This document shows positions 16,868 through 26,609 of a DNA stretch of 64,000 nucleotides, piece by piece. Position 1 is the stretch's first letter; each line of letters begins with the position of its first letter. The notes under the pieces were generated by a model. It did not search any database. It was not told where the DNA came from and worked only from the letters and a program-made list of their open reading frames with translations. The stretch is from Flemingiibacterium sp045586505 (GTDB lineage Bacteria; Bacillota; Clostridia; Oscillospirales; CAG-272): the NCBI GenBank assembly GCA_045586505.1, contig JAZNAL010000020.1, forward strand, positions 15,585 through 79,584. Direction: 5' to 3'. The position numbers and the translations under genes are program-made.

Positions 16868-18073
16868 TTAGTTTGTGGGTATATAGATTCCTTCCTCGTC
16901 GATCTTGTCTGCGGTCTCGATCACTGCGCCGGATGGCTCAGCGAAGTAGATATCCGCGAACACGGAATAATCTTCATCTGTGAAGGCGTGGGTCGGGTCG
17001 AACATCTCGTCGGTTACGGGAAGGTCGTAGACATTGAAATAATCGTTGATGACCGTAAGCGTATCCTCGCGGTGCATAACGTAGTACCATGCGCCCGAGG
17101 TGGCACGGGCATCCTTGCCGGGGAGCGTCATCATAGACACCTTTGCCATGTCAACGCCCAGAAGCTCCTTGGCGTAGATGATAATATCCGCCAGCGGCAC
17201 ATCCGTGGTGACGTATTTGATCACCTGCTCCGCAAGCTGTGGCACGGTTGTTAGCGTAAGGTTAGTCTGTAGCTGCTTGAACAGCGCTGTTAAGAATATC
17301 TTCTGCGAGTTGACGCGTCCGATATCACCCTGTACAAAACCCGAGCGGAAGCGGACGAACATTTCCGCCTCGCTGCCGTCCAGCACCTGCGGTCCCTTCT
17401 TAAGATGAATGTAGAGGTCCTGATCCGGGTCGTCATAATCCATATCATAGGGCACATCCATATAAACGCCGCCGATGACGTTGATTATATTGCGGAAGCC
17501 CTCCAGATTTACTATCGCGTAGCCGTCAATCTGGATACACAGGCTCTTTTCCAGCGCTTTCACGGTTTTCTGCATTCCCGCTTTTATAAGCTCGGTTTGG
17601 GAGAGCCTTTTATTCTCGCTGTAAGCGGCATTGCGCTTAATCTTCATCATGGTGTTGAGACGTCCGTGCATCCCGTCGATCTCGGTGTAGGTATCGCGGG
17701 GAATCTGCAGTACACTGAGGCTTCCCTCGCGCATATTGAAGTTGACGATCATCATGACGTCGGTGTTCCACGCATCCTTGTCGCGTCCCATGACGAGGAA
17801 GTTGACGATCTCCGTATCGCGTACATATACGCTCCCCGGATGCGGGTCTTTGGAGGCATCAGCCGATGACGTATCGCTCATTGTGGAGTCGGGCTCAACC
17901 GTGTCCACCATAAACGGTGGCACATCAGTGTCAACGGAGGGGCGGTATACCTTTAGAAAGGTCGCTACTCCTGCGATGGTCAAGAAGATCATGACTGTAA
18001 TAACGGCGAGCACTATTTTCCATACGGGAATGCGTCTTTTTTTCGGATGCCGTTTATTCATTTGAGGGTTCAT
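16868..18073 (-). CDS. LytR-CpsA-Psr (LCP) family cell-wall polymer ligase
   Basis: LCP enzymes transfer teichoic acids or other glycopolymers from lipid carriers to peptidoglycan outside the membrane. The 401-residue protein has a basic cytoplasmic N-terminus (NKRHPKKRR), one membrane helix (about 17-40) and an LCP domain: NFLVMGRDKDAWNTDVMM near 96-113, then LQIPRDTYTEIDG with the phosphate-binding Arg, and GRLN. The later part carries FVRFRSGFVQGDIGRVNSQK, also conserved. The ATG is adjacent to the yqeK stop, with GAGGTG as ribosome binding site. Confidence 0.92.
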   Translation of the reverse strand: MNPQMNKRHPKKRRIPVWKIVLAVITVMIFLTIAGVATFLKVYRPSVDTDVPPFMVDTVEPDSTMSDTSSADASKDPHPGSVYVRDTEIVNFLVMGRDKDAWNTDVMMIVNFNMREGSLSVLQIPRDTYTEIDGMHGRLNTMMKIKRNAAYSENKRLSQTELIKAGMQKTVKALEKSLCIQIDGYAIVNLEGFRNIINVIGGVYMDVPYDMDYDDPDQDLYIHLKKGPQVLDGSEAEMFVRFRSGFVQGDIGRVNSQKIFLTALFKQLQTNLTLTTVPQLAEQVIKYVTTDVPLADIIIYAKELLGVDMAKVSMMTLPGKDARATSGAWYYVMHREDTLTVINDYFNVYDLPVTDEMFDPTHAFTDEDYSVFADIYFAEPSGAVIETADKIDEEGIYIPTN

Positions 18074-18712
18074 CTAAGCACCTCGTTTCTGACATATAAA
18101 ATAGTTGCGGGCTTCCACTGTGTCCGTGTGGATCGGCTTTTCATCACATAGAAGCTCTCTTATTGTCAGGTCAAAGGAGAATATCATCGTATCGCGAAGA
18201 TGCTCCTCCTTCGCTTCGGTGCTCTTCGCCGTCGTAAGTCCGTCGTAGAAAAATTTTCGAAGCTTCACGCAGGACTCAAATGTACGGGTATCCTCGATAT
18301 AGTCCGCAAGAAAAAGAAGCTGTTCGCCGAGCGTCATTGCAGCGTGTCCTGTGGTGTGCCATCTGATTGCAGAGAGGATCTCCTCTGAGGCATATTCGGG
18401 AAAATCGCGCTTTATGACCGCCGCGGCGGTGCGGGAATGGAATATTTTCGGGGTAAGCGCTTCTTCGCGTGTATATATTATACCAAATTCATCACACAAT
18501 TGCAACTGCTCATCAAGAGATAATTCCTTCGTTATATCATGAAGCAGTGCGGCGGCGCGCAGAGTGAACTCGTTCTCCCTTGCGTACAGCTCCGAAAGCA
18601 CGGAGATCTCACGCTCCACTGCATAGGTGTGTGATAGTCGCTTGCCGCTCATATATGGGCGGATCCGCTGGCGAAGAGCGGCAAGTGACTGCTCGCTTAT
18701 TTCGTTTATCAT
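18074..18712 (-). CDS. yqeK: YqeK-type HD hydrolase (Ap4A hydrolase)
   Basis: YqeK proteins are HD-domain metal phosphohydrolases that split diadenosine tetraphosphate symmetrically to ADP. The 212 residues show H28 (SHTYAVE), H58-D59 (LLHDITKE), a later IRWHTTG and LADYIEDTR, which together supply the di-iron ligands. The gene follows nadD by 11 bases and is followed directly by the LCP gene. Confidence 0.9.
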   Translation of the reverse strand: MINEISEQSLAALRQRIRPYMSGKRLSHTYAVEREISVLSELYARENEFTLRAAALLHDITKELSLDEQLQLCDEFGIIYTREEALTPKIFHSRTAAAVIKRDFPEYASEEILSAIRWHTTGHAAMTLGEQLLFLADYIEDTRTFESCVKLRKFFYDGLTTAKSTEAKEEHLRDTMIFSFDLTIRELLCDEKPIHTDTVEARNYFICQKRGA

Positions 18713-18723
18713 CGTTAATTCTT

Positions 18724-19353
18724 TTACCTGTATAATTCTTTTTCTTCAATGTACCGCGCTACAGCCTCGGGGATAAGCCCCTCGGTACCGCGGTGACCTG
18801 TAAGCCGTTCCCTCAGCTCGGTTGACGACACAACGATGGGCGGCTCGTCGATCTCGTATATGCGGGCACCGAATCGCTCATGGTATTCGGCGCTTTTTTT
18901 CTTTATCCGCGGAATATTCTCTGTATCCGTTTCACGCCGCATCAGGACAATATTTGACAGACGGAAAATTTCCTCGGCGCGGTACCATTTGCCAAGGGTG
19001 AAGAACATATCCGTTCCAACAAGCAGGTAAAGCTCACGGTCCCGGGATGCAAAATGCTCAAGGGTGTAAACTGTATAGCTTTTGCCCGGAAGCGTGGTCT
19101 CATAGTCCGAGATCTCCAGTCTGCCGCTTTTATACGCTTCGCCGTCACAGAATGCCCGCCGCGCCATTTCGATGCGGTCATCGGCGGATGCTTCTTCCAC
19201 CGGGGGCTTGTGGGGCGGTACCGCGGTGGGAATCACCAGAAGTTTGTCAAGCTCCATTGCGTCAAGAAAGGCGTACGCCGCCTTGACGTGACCCGAATGA
19301 ATGGGGGAGAAAGCCCCGCCGTAGATGCCAAGACGCTCTTTGTCAGTGCTCAT
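18724..19353 (-). CDS. nadD: Nicotinate-nucleotide adenylyltransferase
   Basis: NadD joins nicotinate mononucleotide and ATP to form deamido-NAD. The 209 residues begin with the nucleotidyltransferase motif GGAFSPIHSGH (12-22, with HxGH at 19-22) and end with VSSTELRERL, the ISSTxIR equivalent. I chose the ATG at 19353, just after the yhbY stop; an in-frame ATG at 19371 would add six residues and overlap yhbY. Confidence 0.94.
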   Translation of the reverse strand: MSTDKERLGIYGGAFSPIHSGHVKAAYAFLDAMELDKLLVIPTAVPPHKPPVEEASADDRIEMARRAFCDGEAYKSGRLEISDYETTLPGKSYTVYTLEHFASRDRELYLLVGTDMFFTLGKWYRAEEIFRLSNIVLMRRETDTENIPRIKKKSAEYHERFGARIYEIDEPPIVVSSTELRERLTGHRGTEGLIPEAVARYIEEKELYR

Positions 19354-19354
19354 T

Positions 19355-19654
19355 TTATTTTGCAAGTGCAAGATCGATCTTTTTGTGATCCACAGATTCG
19401 CGGTACAACACGAATCTTGTGCCGATCACCTGCACTACATCCGCACCGACGGCTTCGGCAATCTCGTTTGCCGCTTCCTTAGCACTGTAGTCGCAGTTGT
19501 CAAGCACGCGGAGCTTTATAAGCTCCCGGGCTTCAAGAGCGTTTGAGATCTGCTCGCACATATTGTCCGAGATGCCGCTCTTACCTACCTGAAATATTGT
19601 GTCATAAGTCTGTGCCATGCCGCGAAGGTAGGCACGCTGTTTACTTGTAAGCAT
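19355..19654 (-). CDS. yhbY: CRM-domain RNA-binding protein YhbY
   Basis: This is a 99-residue CRS1/YhbY (CRM) domain protein that binds pre-50S ribosomal particles. It shows LTSKQRAYLRGMA at the start, the GKSG loop near 24-27 and the GTRFVLYR strand near the end. Its start overlaps the preceding pyrophosphatase gene by 14 bases. The order yhbY-nadD-yqeK is standard for Firmicutes. Confidence 0.93.
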   Translation of the reverse strand: MLTSKQRAYLRGMAQTYDTIFQVGKSGISDNMCEQISNALEARELIKLRVLDNCDYSAKEAANEIAEAVGADVVQVIGTRFVLYRESVDHKKIDLALAK

Positions 19655-20267
19655 CAGTTGTCTCCGTTTTTTTAATGTATTCTCTGAATTTTTCGGCGAA
19701 TGAACGCATCGCCTTGCCGCGATGACTTACGGCATTCTTTTCGTCGGCACTGAGGGATGCGAAGGTCTTGCCGAGAGGGGCGTAGTAGAACAGCGGGTCG
19801 TAACCGAAGCCGCTGTCACCGTCCGCCGCGCGAAGAATAGTGCCCTCGCATACACCCTCTACCTGAAAATCGCTTCCGTCGGGGAATGCGCAGGTGACTA
19901 CCGTGCAGAAACGCGCGGTACGCTTGTCATCTGGCACATCTGAAAGCTCAGAAAGGAGCTTTGCGTTGTTTTTTTCATCCGTGGCGCCTTCACCCGAGTA
20001 TCTTGCGGAATAAACGCCCGGTGCACCGTCAAGTGCATCCACTATAAGCCCCGAATCGTCGGCGATGCCGATATATCCGAGTCTTGCGGGGACGCGTGCC
20101 TTTATACGGGAGTTTGCCGCAAAGGTATCGCCGTCCTCGACGATGTCATCGAAAAAACCGATGTCATCAAGGGATAATATCTGTACTTTAGACGTAAGAT
20201 CGCCCAGTAAAGTTTCAAGTTCTTTGATTTTTTTCTTGTTTCTCGATGCTAAAACGAGCTTTATCAT
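19641..20267 (-). CDS. rdgB: XTP/dITP pyrophosphatase (RdgB/HAM1)
   Basis: This enzyme hydrolyses non-canonical purine triphosphates (XTP, ITP) and keeps them out of DNA. The 208 residues start MIKLVLASRNKKK and contain ADDSGLIVDALDGAPGVYSARY near 67-88, and a later GDSGFGYDPLF, both family signatures. The ATG at 20267 follows GGGAG by 7 bases; the open frame extends six residues further but without support. It lies 15 bases after ftsY. Confidence 0.95.
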   Translation of the reverse strand: MIKLVLASRNKKKIKELETLLGDLTSKVQILSLDDIGFFDDIVEDGDTFAANSRIKARVPARLGYIGIADDSGLIVDALDGAPGVYSARYSGEGATDEKNNAKLLSELSDVPDDKRTARFCTVVTCAFPDGSDFQVEGVCEGTILRAADGDSGFGYDPLFYYAPLGKTFASLSADEKNAVSHRGKAMRSFAEKFREYIKKTETTDAYK

Positions 20268-20281
20268 GATTTTCTCCCAAA

Positions 20282-21190
20282 TCACGCTTCAAACAGCGCG
20301 TCTACAAAATCCTTTGACTCAAACTCCTGCATATCATCCATCTTTTCACCGACACCGATGAATTTGACGGGGATGTTAAGCTCCTCCTTGATAGAGAATA
20401 CGATGCCGCCCTTTGCGGTGCCGTCAAGCTTTGTTAAGATAAGTCCTGTGATGTCTGCGGCATTCTTGAATTCCTTTGCCTGATTTACGGCGTTCTGACC
20501 GGTGGTGGCGTCAAGCACCAAAAGCGTCTCGCGGGACGCGCCGGGAAGCTCACGGTCGATGACTCGGTTGATCTTTGCAAGCTCGTCCATCAGATTCTTT
20601 TTGTTGTGAAGTCTGCCTGCAGTATCGACTATCAGCACATCCGCCTCGCGCTTCTTTGCGGCGCTGACAGCGTCGAATACCACTGCTGCGGGATCCGAGC
20701 CTTCGGTGTGCTTGATGAGTTCCACGCCCACACGGTCAGCCCATACCTGAAGCTGATCAATAGCGGCGGCGCGGAAGGTGTCGGCGGCGGCAAGCACCAC
20801 TTTTTTTCCCTGCGCTTTTAAGCGGTTCGCGATCTTGGCAATGGATGTGGTCTTACCCACGCCGTTAACGCCGATGACAAGTATCACGCTCGGTGTGCTT
20901 TCGAGCTTCAGCGGCTCACCTTCACCGATCATGCCTACAAGTATCTCCTGCAGCGCCAGGCGGCATTCCTCTGGCTCTGTGATACGCTCATCCTTTATTT
21001 TTTCGCGAAGACTCCGGATGATCATTTCGGTGGACTTTACTCCCACGTCCGCCATAATAAGCAGCTCCTCAAGCTCCTCAAGCATATCCTCGTCTACCTT
21101 GACGAAGCTTTTGAAGAGATTGTCCACTTGATTAAAGATGGCGTTTTTGGTTTTTGAAAGTCCTTCTTTTAATCGGTCAAAAAATCCCAT
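20282..21190 (-). CDS. ftsY: Signal recognition particle receptor FtsY
   Basis: FtsY is the membrane-associated GTPase that receives the SRP-ribosome complex. At 302 residues it is the short Gram-positive form: N domain (1-95) and G domain, without the acidic A domain. G1 is GVNGVGKTT near 107-115, DTAGR near 190 and TKLDGTAKGG near 252. Its start is next to the smc stop, as in Bacillus. The SRP RNA is also encoded here (39695-40040). Confidence 0.96.
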   Translation of the reverse strand: MGFFDRLKEGLSKTKNAIFNQVDNLFKSFVKVDEDMLEELEELLIMADVGVKSTEMIIRSLREKIKDERITEPEECRLALQEILVGMIGEGEPLKLESTPSVILVIGVNGVGKTTSIAKIANRLKAQGKKVVLAAADTFRAAAIDQLQVWADRVGVELIKHTEGSDPAAVVFDAVSAAKKREADVLIVDTAGRLHNKKNLMDELAKINRVIDRELPGASRETLLVLDATTGQNAVNQAKEFKNAADITGLILTKLDGTAKGGIVFSIKEELNIPVKFIGVGEKMDDMQEFESKDFVDALFEA

Positions 21191-24100
21191 TTATTTTGTG
21201 TCTCCTAATTTTTCTTCCGCCTGCTTGATGTCGAGAGGCAGGACTGTGGAGATACCGCGCTCTTGCATGGTAACGCCGTAAATTCTGTCCGCCATCTCCA
21301 TAGTACCGCGGCGGTGGGTGATAACGATAAACTGCGTTCTTACAGCATATCGGCTGAGATAATCGGCAAAGCGGAAAACATTGGCGTCATCCAGCGCCGC
21401 CTCTACCTCGTCAAAGATACAGAACGGTGTGGGGTTTACGCGCAGTATCGCGAAGATCAGCGCGATTGCCACGAATGACTGCTCGCCGCCCGAAAGGAGG
21501 GTCATACTCTTGATGACCTTTCCGGGAGGTGCTACTCGGATTTCGATGCCGCTGGTCAATACATTTTCGGGATCGGTCAGCGAAAGCTCCGCCGTACCGC
21601 CGCCGAACAGTTCGGCGAAAACCAGCTTGAAGTTGCGGTCGATCTCGTAGAATGCGGAGGTGAAGGTCTCACGCATCTCGGTTTCCAGCTTGATGATGAT
21701 CTCAAGCAGATTGTCCTTGGATTTTTCAAGATCGGCGATCTGCTCGGACATAAAGTCAAAGCGGGTCTTGACCTCGGTATATTCCTCGATGGCATTAAGA
21801 TTTACACTGCCCAGGTTCTTTAATTTGTTGCGGTATTCGGTGAGCTCGGTGTGGACTTCCTTGTAATTGTCCTTGGTGATCTCGGCGTAGCCGCATTCCT
21901 TGGCGGTAGTATAAGTAAGCTCGTAGTCGTCCCAAAGTCTCTCGGTGCGCTTATCCCGCTCGTCGGACAGATTCTTCTGACGGTTTTCCGCAAGTGTGTG
22001 GTCGCGGAAGCAAAGTTCGCGCTTGGTTGTCTTTTCACGAATCTGCACGCGGAGCTGATTCAGCTTTTGCTCATATTCAAGATTCTTGGCAGAGGTTGTA
22101 CCGCGGTCACGCTCCAGCGATTCAATGGTCTTCGAGAGCTCATCAAGCTCTGTTCGCATGATTTTCAGCGATTCTGCCGCTGTGGTATTATCCTCGGAGA
22201 GGGACGCGCTCTGACGGTCATTTTCCTCAGCTTCGAAGGTGTTTTCCAAAAGACGGGACTTGGTTTCCTCCACCTCGCGCTCGCACAGCTCCACATCCTT
22301 GCCTGCCTCTGCACGGCGGACAAGCAGCTCGCTGTGAAGTCTCTCACATTCATCGATGGTTTCCTCAAGCTCTCCAAGCTTTGATATGCCGACCCCGCGC
22401 TCGGTAGTCAACCGCTCGGCTTCCGCGGCGATCTCATCGGTCTCGTTTTTCAGCTTCGAAATACCGTCGGCACGTTCAGCCGCATCGGTTTTGATGGCTT
22501 CCAGATCTCGTTCCAGCGACGCACGCATATTGCGCTCACCGCCCAGCTGGCTTCTTATAACCTCAAGCTGTGTATTCTCCGCGCCGATCAGCGACTGAAG
22601 CATGGCGACCTGGGAGGATACTGTGGAGGCTTCCTTGGATTTTGAATTTATGGCATTGTCGCACTTTACCTGCTGGCGCTTAAGCTCCTCAAGCTGCTCA
22701 TTAAGCGCATCCGAATCGCGCTTAAGCTTTTCAGTCTCTGTGCGGCGGGTGAGCATACCCGAGTCGCGCTTGGCGGAGCCGCCCGTAAACGATCCGCCCG
22801 CATTGATGACCTGACCGTCCAACGTCACCACGCGCACCTTGTAGCCCGTCGCCTTTGCCATCTCGGCACCGTTGTCGATGTTGTCGAAGATCAGTGTGGC
22901 ACCGAGAAGATTGCGTATAACGCCACTGAATTTTTCGTCAAATTCGATGACCTTGTCGGCAGTGCCGAGGTAGCCCGCGTATTTCTGGCACTCGCTCTCG
23001 GGGATCTGACTGTAGCGGGGCTTCATGGAGCTTATAGGATAGAAGGTCGCTCTGCCCGCGTTTTTATTCTTAAGGTGACGGATCGCCGCCTTGGCGGTGT
23101 TTTCGTCATCGACGATTATATTCTGTATGTTCGCACCCAGCGCGGTCTCGATGGCAAGCGTATAACGGGCGCTTACATTTATAAGCCGAGATACGGGACC
23201 GTAGATCCTGCCGCCTCTTGCGTCTATATCCGAAACGCGGGTGGTTCCTTCAATATGTCCGGCGTCGTATTCGCTCATTACGAAGCGTACGCTCTGCGCG
23301 TAGCCCTCGAACAGCTCCTCCATGCGGCGGATAGCATCGATGCGGTGCTTTTTCGCGGTATATTCCAGGTAGACCTCGTTGGCTTTGTCGATACGCTCCT
23401 GCTTCTCACGCTTTAATTTTTCCACCTCGGCGTTTATGCCCGCGATAGACTTGTTAAGCTCCTCGCTCTTGGCACGGTAGTCTGCGATGACCTTGTCTGC
23501 CTTTGCGGCACGGGATTCAAGCATTGCGGAGCTTTCGGAATACTTTGCGATCTCCTCTTTGAGGGATTCCGCCTTGTCGCTGTCGGTCTTTTCCGTAGTG
23601 TCGAGCACCGACAGACGGATGCGCAGATCCACAAGCCGATCCTCGCCGCGTTTTATTTCGGCAAGTCCGGCGTCCAGCTTTTCGCGAAGCGCATCGTGCT
23701 CGGATTTTGCAGCCTCACCCTTGGCTTCAAGCTCGCAAAGCTCCTGCGACAGCGCTTCTGCTTTGACACTCGCCGCCTTAAGCGCGGATTCCTTTTCGGA
23801 AAGCAGTTCTTCAAGCTGTGCTCCACGCTCGGCAAACCGCGCCTTGGCATCGGTTTTTTCGGAGATCTGATGCTCACGGTGAGCGATATCGTTTTCGGCC
23901 AGTCTAATTTTACTGTCCAGCTCATGGGAGGTGCTGCGGGTCGCTTCAATGCGCGACTGAAGCTGTTCCTGCTTGTACTTGGATTCCTGGGAGGCTTCAT
24001 ATAAGCGCTCGTTCTGATTTTCCAGCGTTTCAAGCGCTTCGGTGACGATGTCAAGCTCGTTTTTCGCCAAAGCCAGACGGTTATCGGCTTCCTTTAAGTC

Positions 24101-24817
24101 AGCCGACAGCTTGTCCATGTCGTATATCCACAGCGAGACGTCGTCGCGCTTCTTGATCTCGTAGTATTCGAGGTATTTTCTCGCGCGCTCGGACTCACGC
24201 TCCAGCGGTCCCACGCGGCCTTCAAGCTCGGACATGATGTCGCGAAGTCTTGTCAGATTGTCGTCAACGTTTGACAGCTTACCCTCGGCTTCTTCCTTCT
24301 TGTAGCGGTATTTGGAAATACCTGCCGCCTCCTCGAAAATGGAACGACGCTCCTCGCTCTTGCGGGAGATGATCTCCGCGATTCGTCCCTGTCCGATGAT
24401 GGAATAGCCCTCGCGTCCGACGCCTGTATTCATGAAAAGCTCATGGATATCGCGCAGTCTGACGGGCTTGCGGTTGATGAAATATTCGCTCTCGCCCTTA
24501 CGATAGTAGCGGCGTGTGACCGATACCTCGTCGTAGGGTGTATCCATCTGACGGTCGGAGTTGTCGAAGGTGACCGATACCTCGGCGAAATTCATCTGCT
24601 TTCGGTCATCGGTACCGCCGAAGATGACGTCCTCCATCTTCGTGCCGCGGATCTGTCTTGATGAGACCTCACCCAGCACCCAACGCATCGCGTCCGAGAT
24701 GTTGGATTTTCCGCTTCCGTTCGGGCCTACGACCACAGTCGCACCCTGGTCAAAATTCAGGACAGTACGATCTGGAAAGGACTTGAAACCGAACAGCTCA
24801 AGTGACTTTAAATACAT
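21191..24817 (-). CDS. smc: Chromosome segregation ATPase SMC
   Basis: SMC forms the core of the condensin complex with ScpA and ScpB. The 1208-residue protein has an N-terminal Walker A (GPNGSGKSN, 31-39), a long coiled coil (about 170-500), a hinge near 510-640, a second coiled coil and a C-terminal ATPase half with LLSGGEQS and CIFDEVEAALD. The open frame extends 15 residues upstream, but AAAGGAG 8 bases before the ATG at 24817 fixes the start (MYLKSLELFGFKSF). It sits between a radical SAM gene and ftsY in the plsX-rnc-smc-ftsY order. Confidence 0.97.
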   Translation of the reverse strand: MYLKSLELFGFKSFPDRTVLNFDQGATVVVGPNGSGKSNISDAMRWVLGEVSSRQIRGTKMEDVIFGGTDDRKQMNFAEVSVTFDNSDRQMDTPYDEVSVTRRYYRKGESEYFINRKPVRLRDIHELFMNTGVGREGYSIIGQGRIAEIISRKSEERRSIFEEAAGISKYRYKKEEAEGKLSNVDDNLTRLRDIMSELEGRVGPLERESERARKYLEYYEIKKRDDVSLWIYDMDKLSADLKEADNRLALAKNELDIVTEALETLENQNERLYEASQESKYKQEQLQSRIEATRSTSHELDSKIRLAENDIAHREHQISEKTDAKARFAERGAQLEELLSEKESALKAASVKAEALSQELCELEAKGEAAKSEHDALREKLDAGLAEIKRGEDRLVDLRIRLSVLDTTEKTDSDKAESLKEEIAKYSESSAMLESRAAKADKVIADYRAKSEELNKSIAGINAEVEKLKREKQERIDKANEVYLEYTAKKHRIDAIRRMEELFEGYAQSVRFVMSEYDAGHIEGTTRVSDIDARGGRIYGPVSRLINVSARYTLAIETALGANIQNIIVDDENTAKAAIRHLKNKNAGRATFYPISSMKPRYSQIPESECQKYAGYLGTADKVIEFDEKFSGVIRNLLGATLIFDNIDNGAEMAKATGYKVRVVTLDGQVINAGGSFTGGSAKRDSGMLTRRTETEKLKRDSDALNEQLEELKRQQVKCDNAINSKSKEASTVSSQVAMLQSLIGAENTQLEVIRSQLGGERNMRASLERDLEAIKTDAAERADGISKLKNETDEIAAEAERLTTERGVGISKLGELEETIDECERLHSELLVRRAEAGKDVELCEREVEETKSRLLENTFEAEENDRQSASLSEDNTTAAESLKIMRTELDELSKTIESLERDRGTTSAKNLEYEQKLNQLRVQIREKTTKRELCFRDHTLAENRQKNLSDERDKRTERLWDDYELTYTTAKECGYAEITKDNYKEVHTELTEYRNKLKNLGSVNLNAIEEYTEVKTRFDFMSEQIADLEKSKDNLLEIIIKLETEMRETFTSAFYEIDRNFKLVFAELFGGGTAELSLTDPENVLTSGIEIRVAPPGKVIKSMTLLSGGEQSFVAIALIFAILRVNPTPFCIFDEVEAALDDANVFRFADYLSRYAVRTQFIVITHRRGTMEMADRIYGVTMQERGISTVLPLDIKQAEEKLGDTK

Positions 24818-24858
24818 ATTGGTTTTCTCCTTTCCGCTTAATTTTTCATATTCATGCG

Positions 24859-25881
24859 TCAATATTCTATCTTGATATTATACCATAAAAGCGACGGATT
24901 TTCAATGATTTTTACACTTTTTACATTGTATTCATCATGAAGTCGCTGTTTGTTGCATCGCTTCTGTCCCGATGCTTTTGAAACATCGCCGCGCGGGACG
25001 TATATTTTGATATCCCTTCCCGACAGCTTATCCGTAAGGCCGTTTGCCTTTATATATTCGCGGATCCTTTGCATGTACAGCTCCGAATAGACCATCTCGC
25101 CCATGGCGCTGTGATACGCACCGCCCGCGATGGTGCCCGGCTCAAACAGATTATCCGCCGCACACAGTCCCACACGTATTACGGGGAGCCGGTGCTCCGC
25201 GAACACGGAAAGCGCTGCCGCAGAGCGGCTTACCGCTTCCGTGAGAGTCAGCGGTATGTACTCGCCGCCCTTCATCATATCGCACAGCTTGGTGTCGCAG
25301 AATACCACCGTGGGATAAATCCGCGCCGCGTCGCAACCGAGTGCGGCGATTTCACGTGCGGTATCTATATCATCTGCTGCCGTGGAATTTGGCAGACCGA
25401 TCATCATCTGTCCCACTAAATTGAAGCCGCGCGCCTTTATCATACGGCAGGCAGTTCGCGCACATTCGGCGGTGTGCCCGCGTTTGGACGCAGCAAGCAC
25501 ACGATCATTCATGCTTTGAAGCCCGAGCTCGATATCGGTGACGTGATGCGCCGCGAGAATGTCGAGAATATCTTCGTCGATGTAGTCGGGGCGGGTGGAG
25601 AGCCGTATTGACGATGCCTTGCCCTCGTTGATATAACGCCCCGCAAGCCCTAAAAGATACAGCATATCACCGCGGTCGATGCCGGTGAAGCTTCCGCCGA
25701 AAAAGGCGATCTCCACCTCTGCGCTATTATAGTCGATGGTGGAAACAGCCCGCGAAAGCTCGTCTCCCACCGAGGTGATGTCAAATTCGGTTTTTCCCGA
25801 AATGCGCCGCTGATTGCAGAATACGCAGTTGTTTGGGCATCCCATGTGGGGGATGAATATCGGGATGTTTATGTGTCTCAT
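24859..25881 (-). CDS. Radical SAM protein, Elp3-like N-terminal domain
   Basis: The product is a 340-residue radical SAM protein with the cluster motif CX3CX2C (C15, C19, C22, in GCPNNCVFCNQ) and the AFFGGSFTG motif that binds SAM. It resembles the catalytic half of Elp3/COG1243 proteins that are encoded next to rnc and smc in Clostridia, but there is no acetyltransferase domain, so it is not a full Elp3. The exact reaction is unknown; tRNA modification is a guess from the family. The start overlaps the rnc stop by 4 bases (ATGA), so they are translationally coupled. Confidence 0.88.
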   Translation of the reverse strand: MRHINIPIFIPHMGCPNNCVFCNQRRISGKTEFDITSVGDELSRAVSTIDYNSAEVEIAFFGGSFTGIDRGDMLYLLGLAGRYINEGKASSIRLSTRPDYIDEDILDILAAHHVTDIELGLQSMNDRVLAASKRGHTAECARTACRMIKARGFNLVGQMMIGLPNSTAADDIDTAREIAALGCDAARIYPTVVFCDTKLCDMMKGGEYIPLTLTEAVSRSAAALSVFAEHRLPVIRVGLCAADNLFEPGTIAGGAYHSAMGEMVYSELYMQRIREYIKANGLTDKLSGRDIKIYVPRGDVSKASGQKRCNKQRLHDEYNVKSVKIIENPSLLWYNIKIEY

Positions 25882-26591
25882 TTGTCTCCGAACAGGATGA
25901 GCGCTTCCTTTGCGGCAAGCTGTTCCGCTTCGCGCTTGCTTTTACCCTTACCGTGACCGATAACATTGCTGTTGAGTCTTGCCTCCACGGTGAATATCTT
26001 GGCGTGGTCGGGACCGCTCTCGTCGGTGAGCACATATTCCAGCAGCTCGCCGTGCTCCTGCTGTACTATCTGCTGAAGCAGGGTCTTGTAGTCCTTGTTC
26101 TTGCCGTTTTCCACAAACTGCTTGATTTCCGGTATGACCCGCGGGAGCAGGAATTTTTCCACTGCGTCCCGTGAGCCGGAATCAAGATAAATTGACGCAA
26201 TCAGTGCTTCGAAGGCATCCGCGAGGATTGATACCCGCTCGCGTCCGTGACTTAATTCTTCACCGTGACCCAGCCGCATATATTTGCCAAGCCCAAGATC
26301 CAGCGCCAGCTTGCCAAGCGTCTTTTCGCATACCGCGCTTGCGCGGATACGGGTAAGATCGCCTTCGGGCGTGTCGGGATAGTGGCGGAACAGGTAGTCG
26401 CTGACTATTATGGACAGCACCGAGTCTCCGAGAAACTCCAGCCGCTCGTTATACTCCACCTGCTCCCCTCTTGGCTTGCACTCGTTTGCATATGACGAGT
26501 GCGTAAGCGCCGTCAAAAGAAGCTGTGTGTTTTTGTATTTGTATCCGATCTTATCTTCAAGTCCCACTATGGGGAGCGGAAGCTTTTCCAT
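25878..26591 (-). CDS. rnc: Ribonuclease III
   Basis: RNase III cuts double-stranded RNA, including rRNA and SRP RNA precursors. The 237 residues hold the catalytic domain with the signature NERLEFLGDS (48-57) and a second acidic motif (ILADAFEALIASIYLD), then a double-stranded-RNA-binding domain (about 165-235, ending KREAEQLAAKEALI). AGGAG precedes the ATG. It follows plsX by 18 bases; acpP, often found between them, is absent. Confidence 0.97.
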   Translation of the reverse strand: MEKLPLPIVGLEDKIGYKYKNTQLLLTALTHSSYANECKPRGEQVEYNERLEFLGDSVLSIIVSDYLFRHYPDTPEGDLTRIRASAVCEKTLGKLALDLGLGKYMRLGHGEELSHGRERVSILADAFEALIASIYLDSGSRDAVEKFLLPRVIPEIKQFVENGKNKDYKTLLQQIVQQEHGELLEYVLTDESGPDHAKIFTVEARLNSNVIGHGKGKSKREAEQLAAKEALILFGDK

Positions 26592-26609
26592 CAGAAATCT
26601 CCTAAACTT

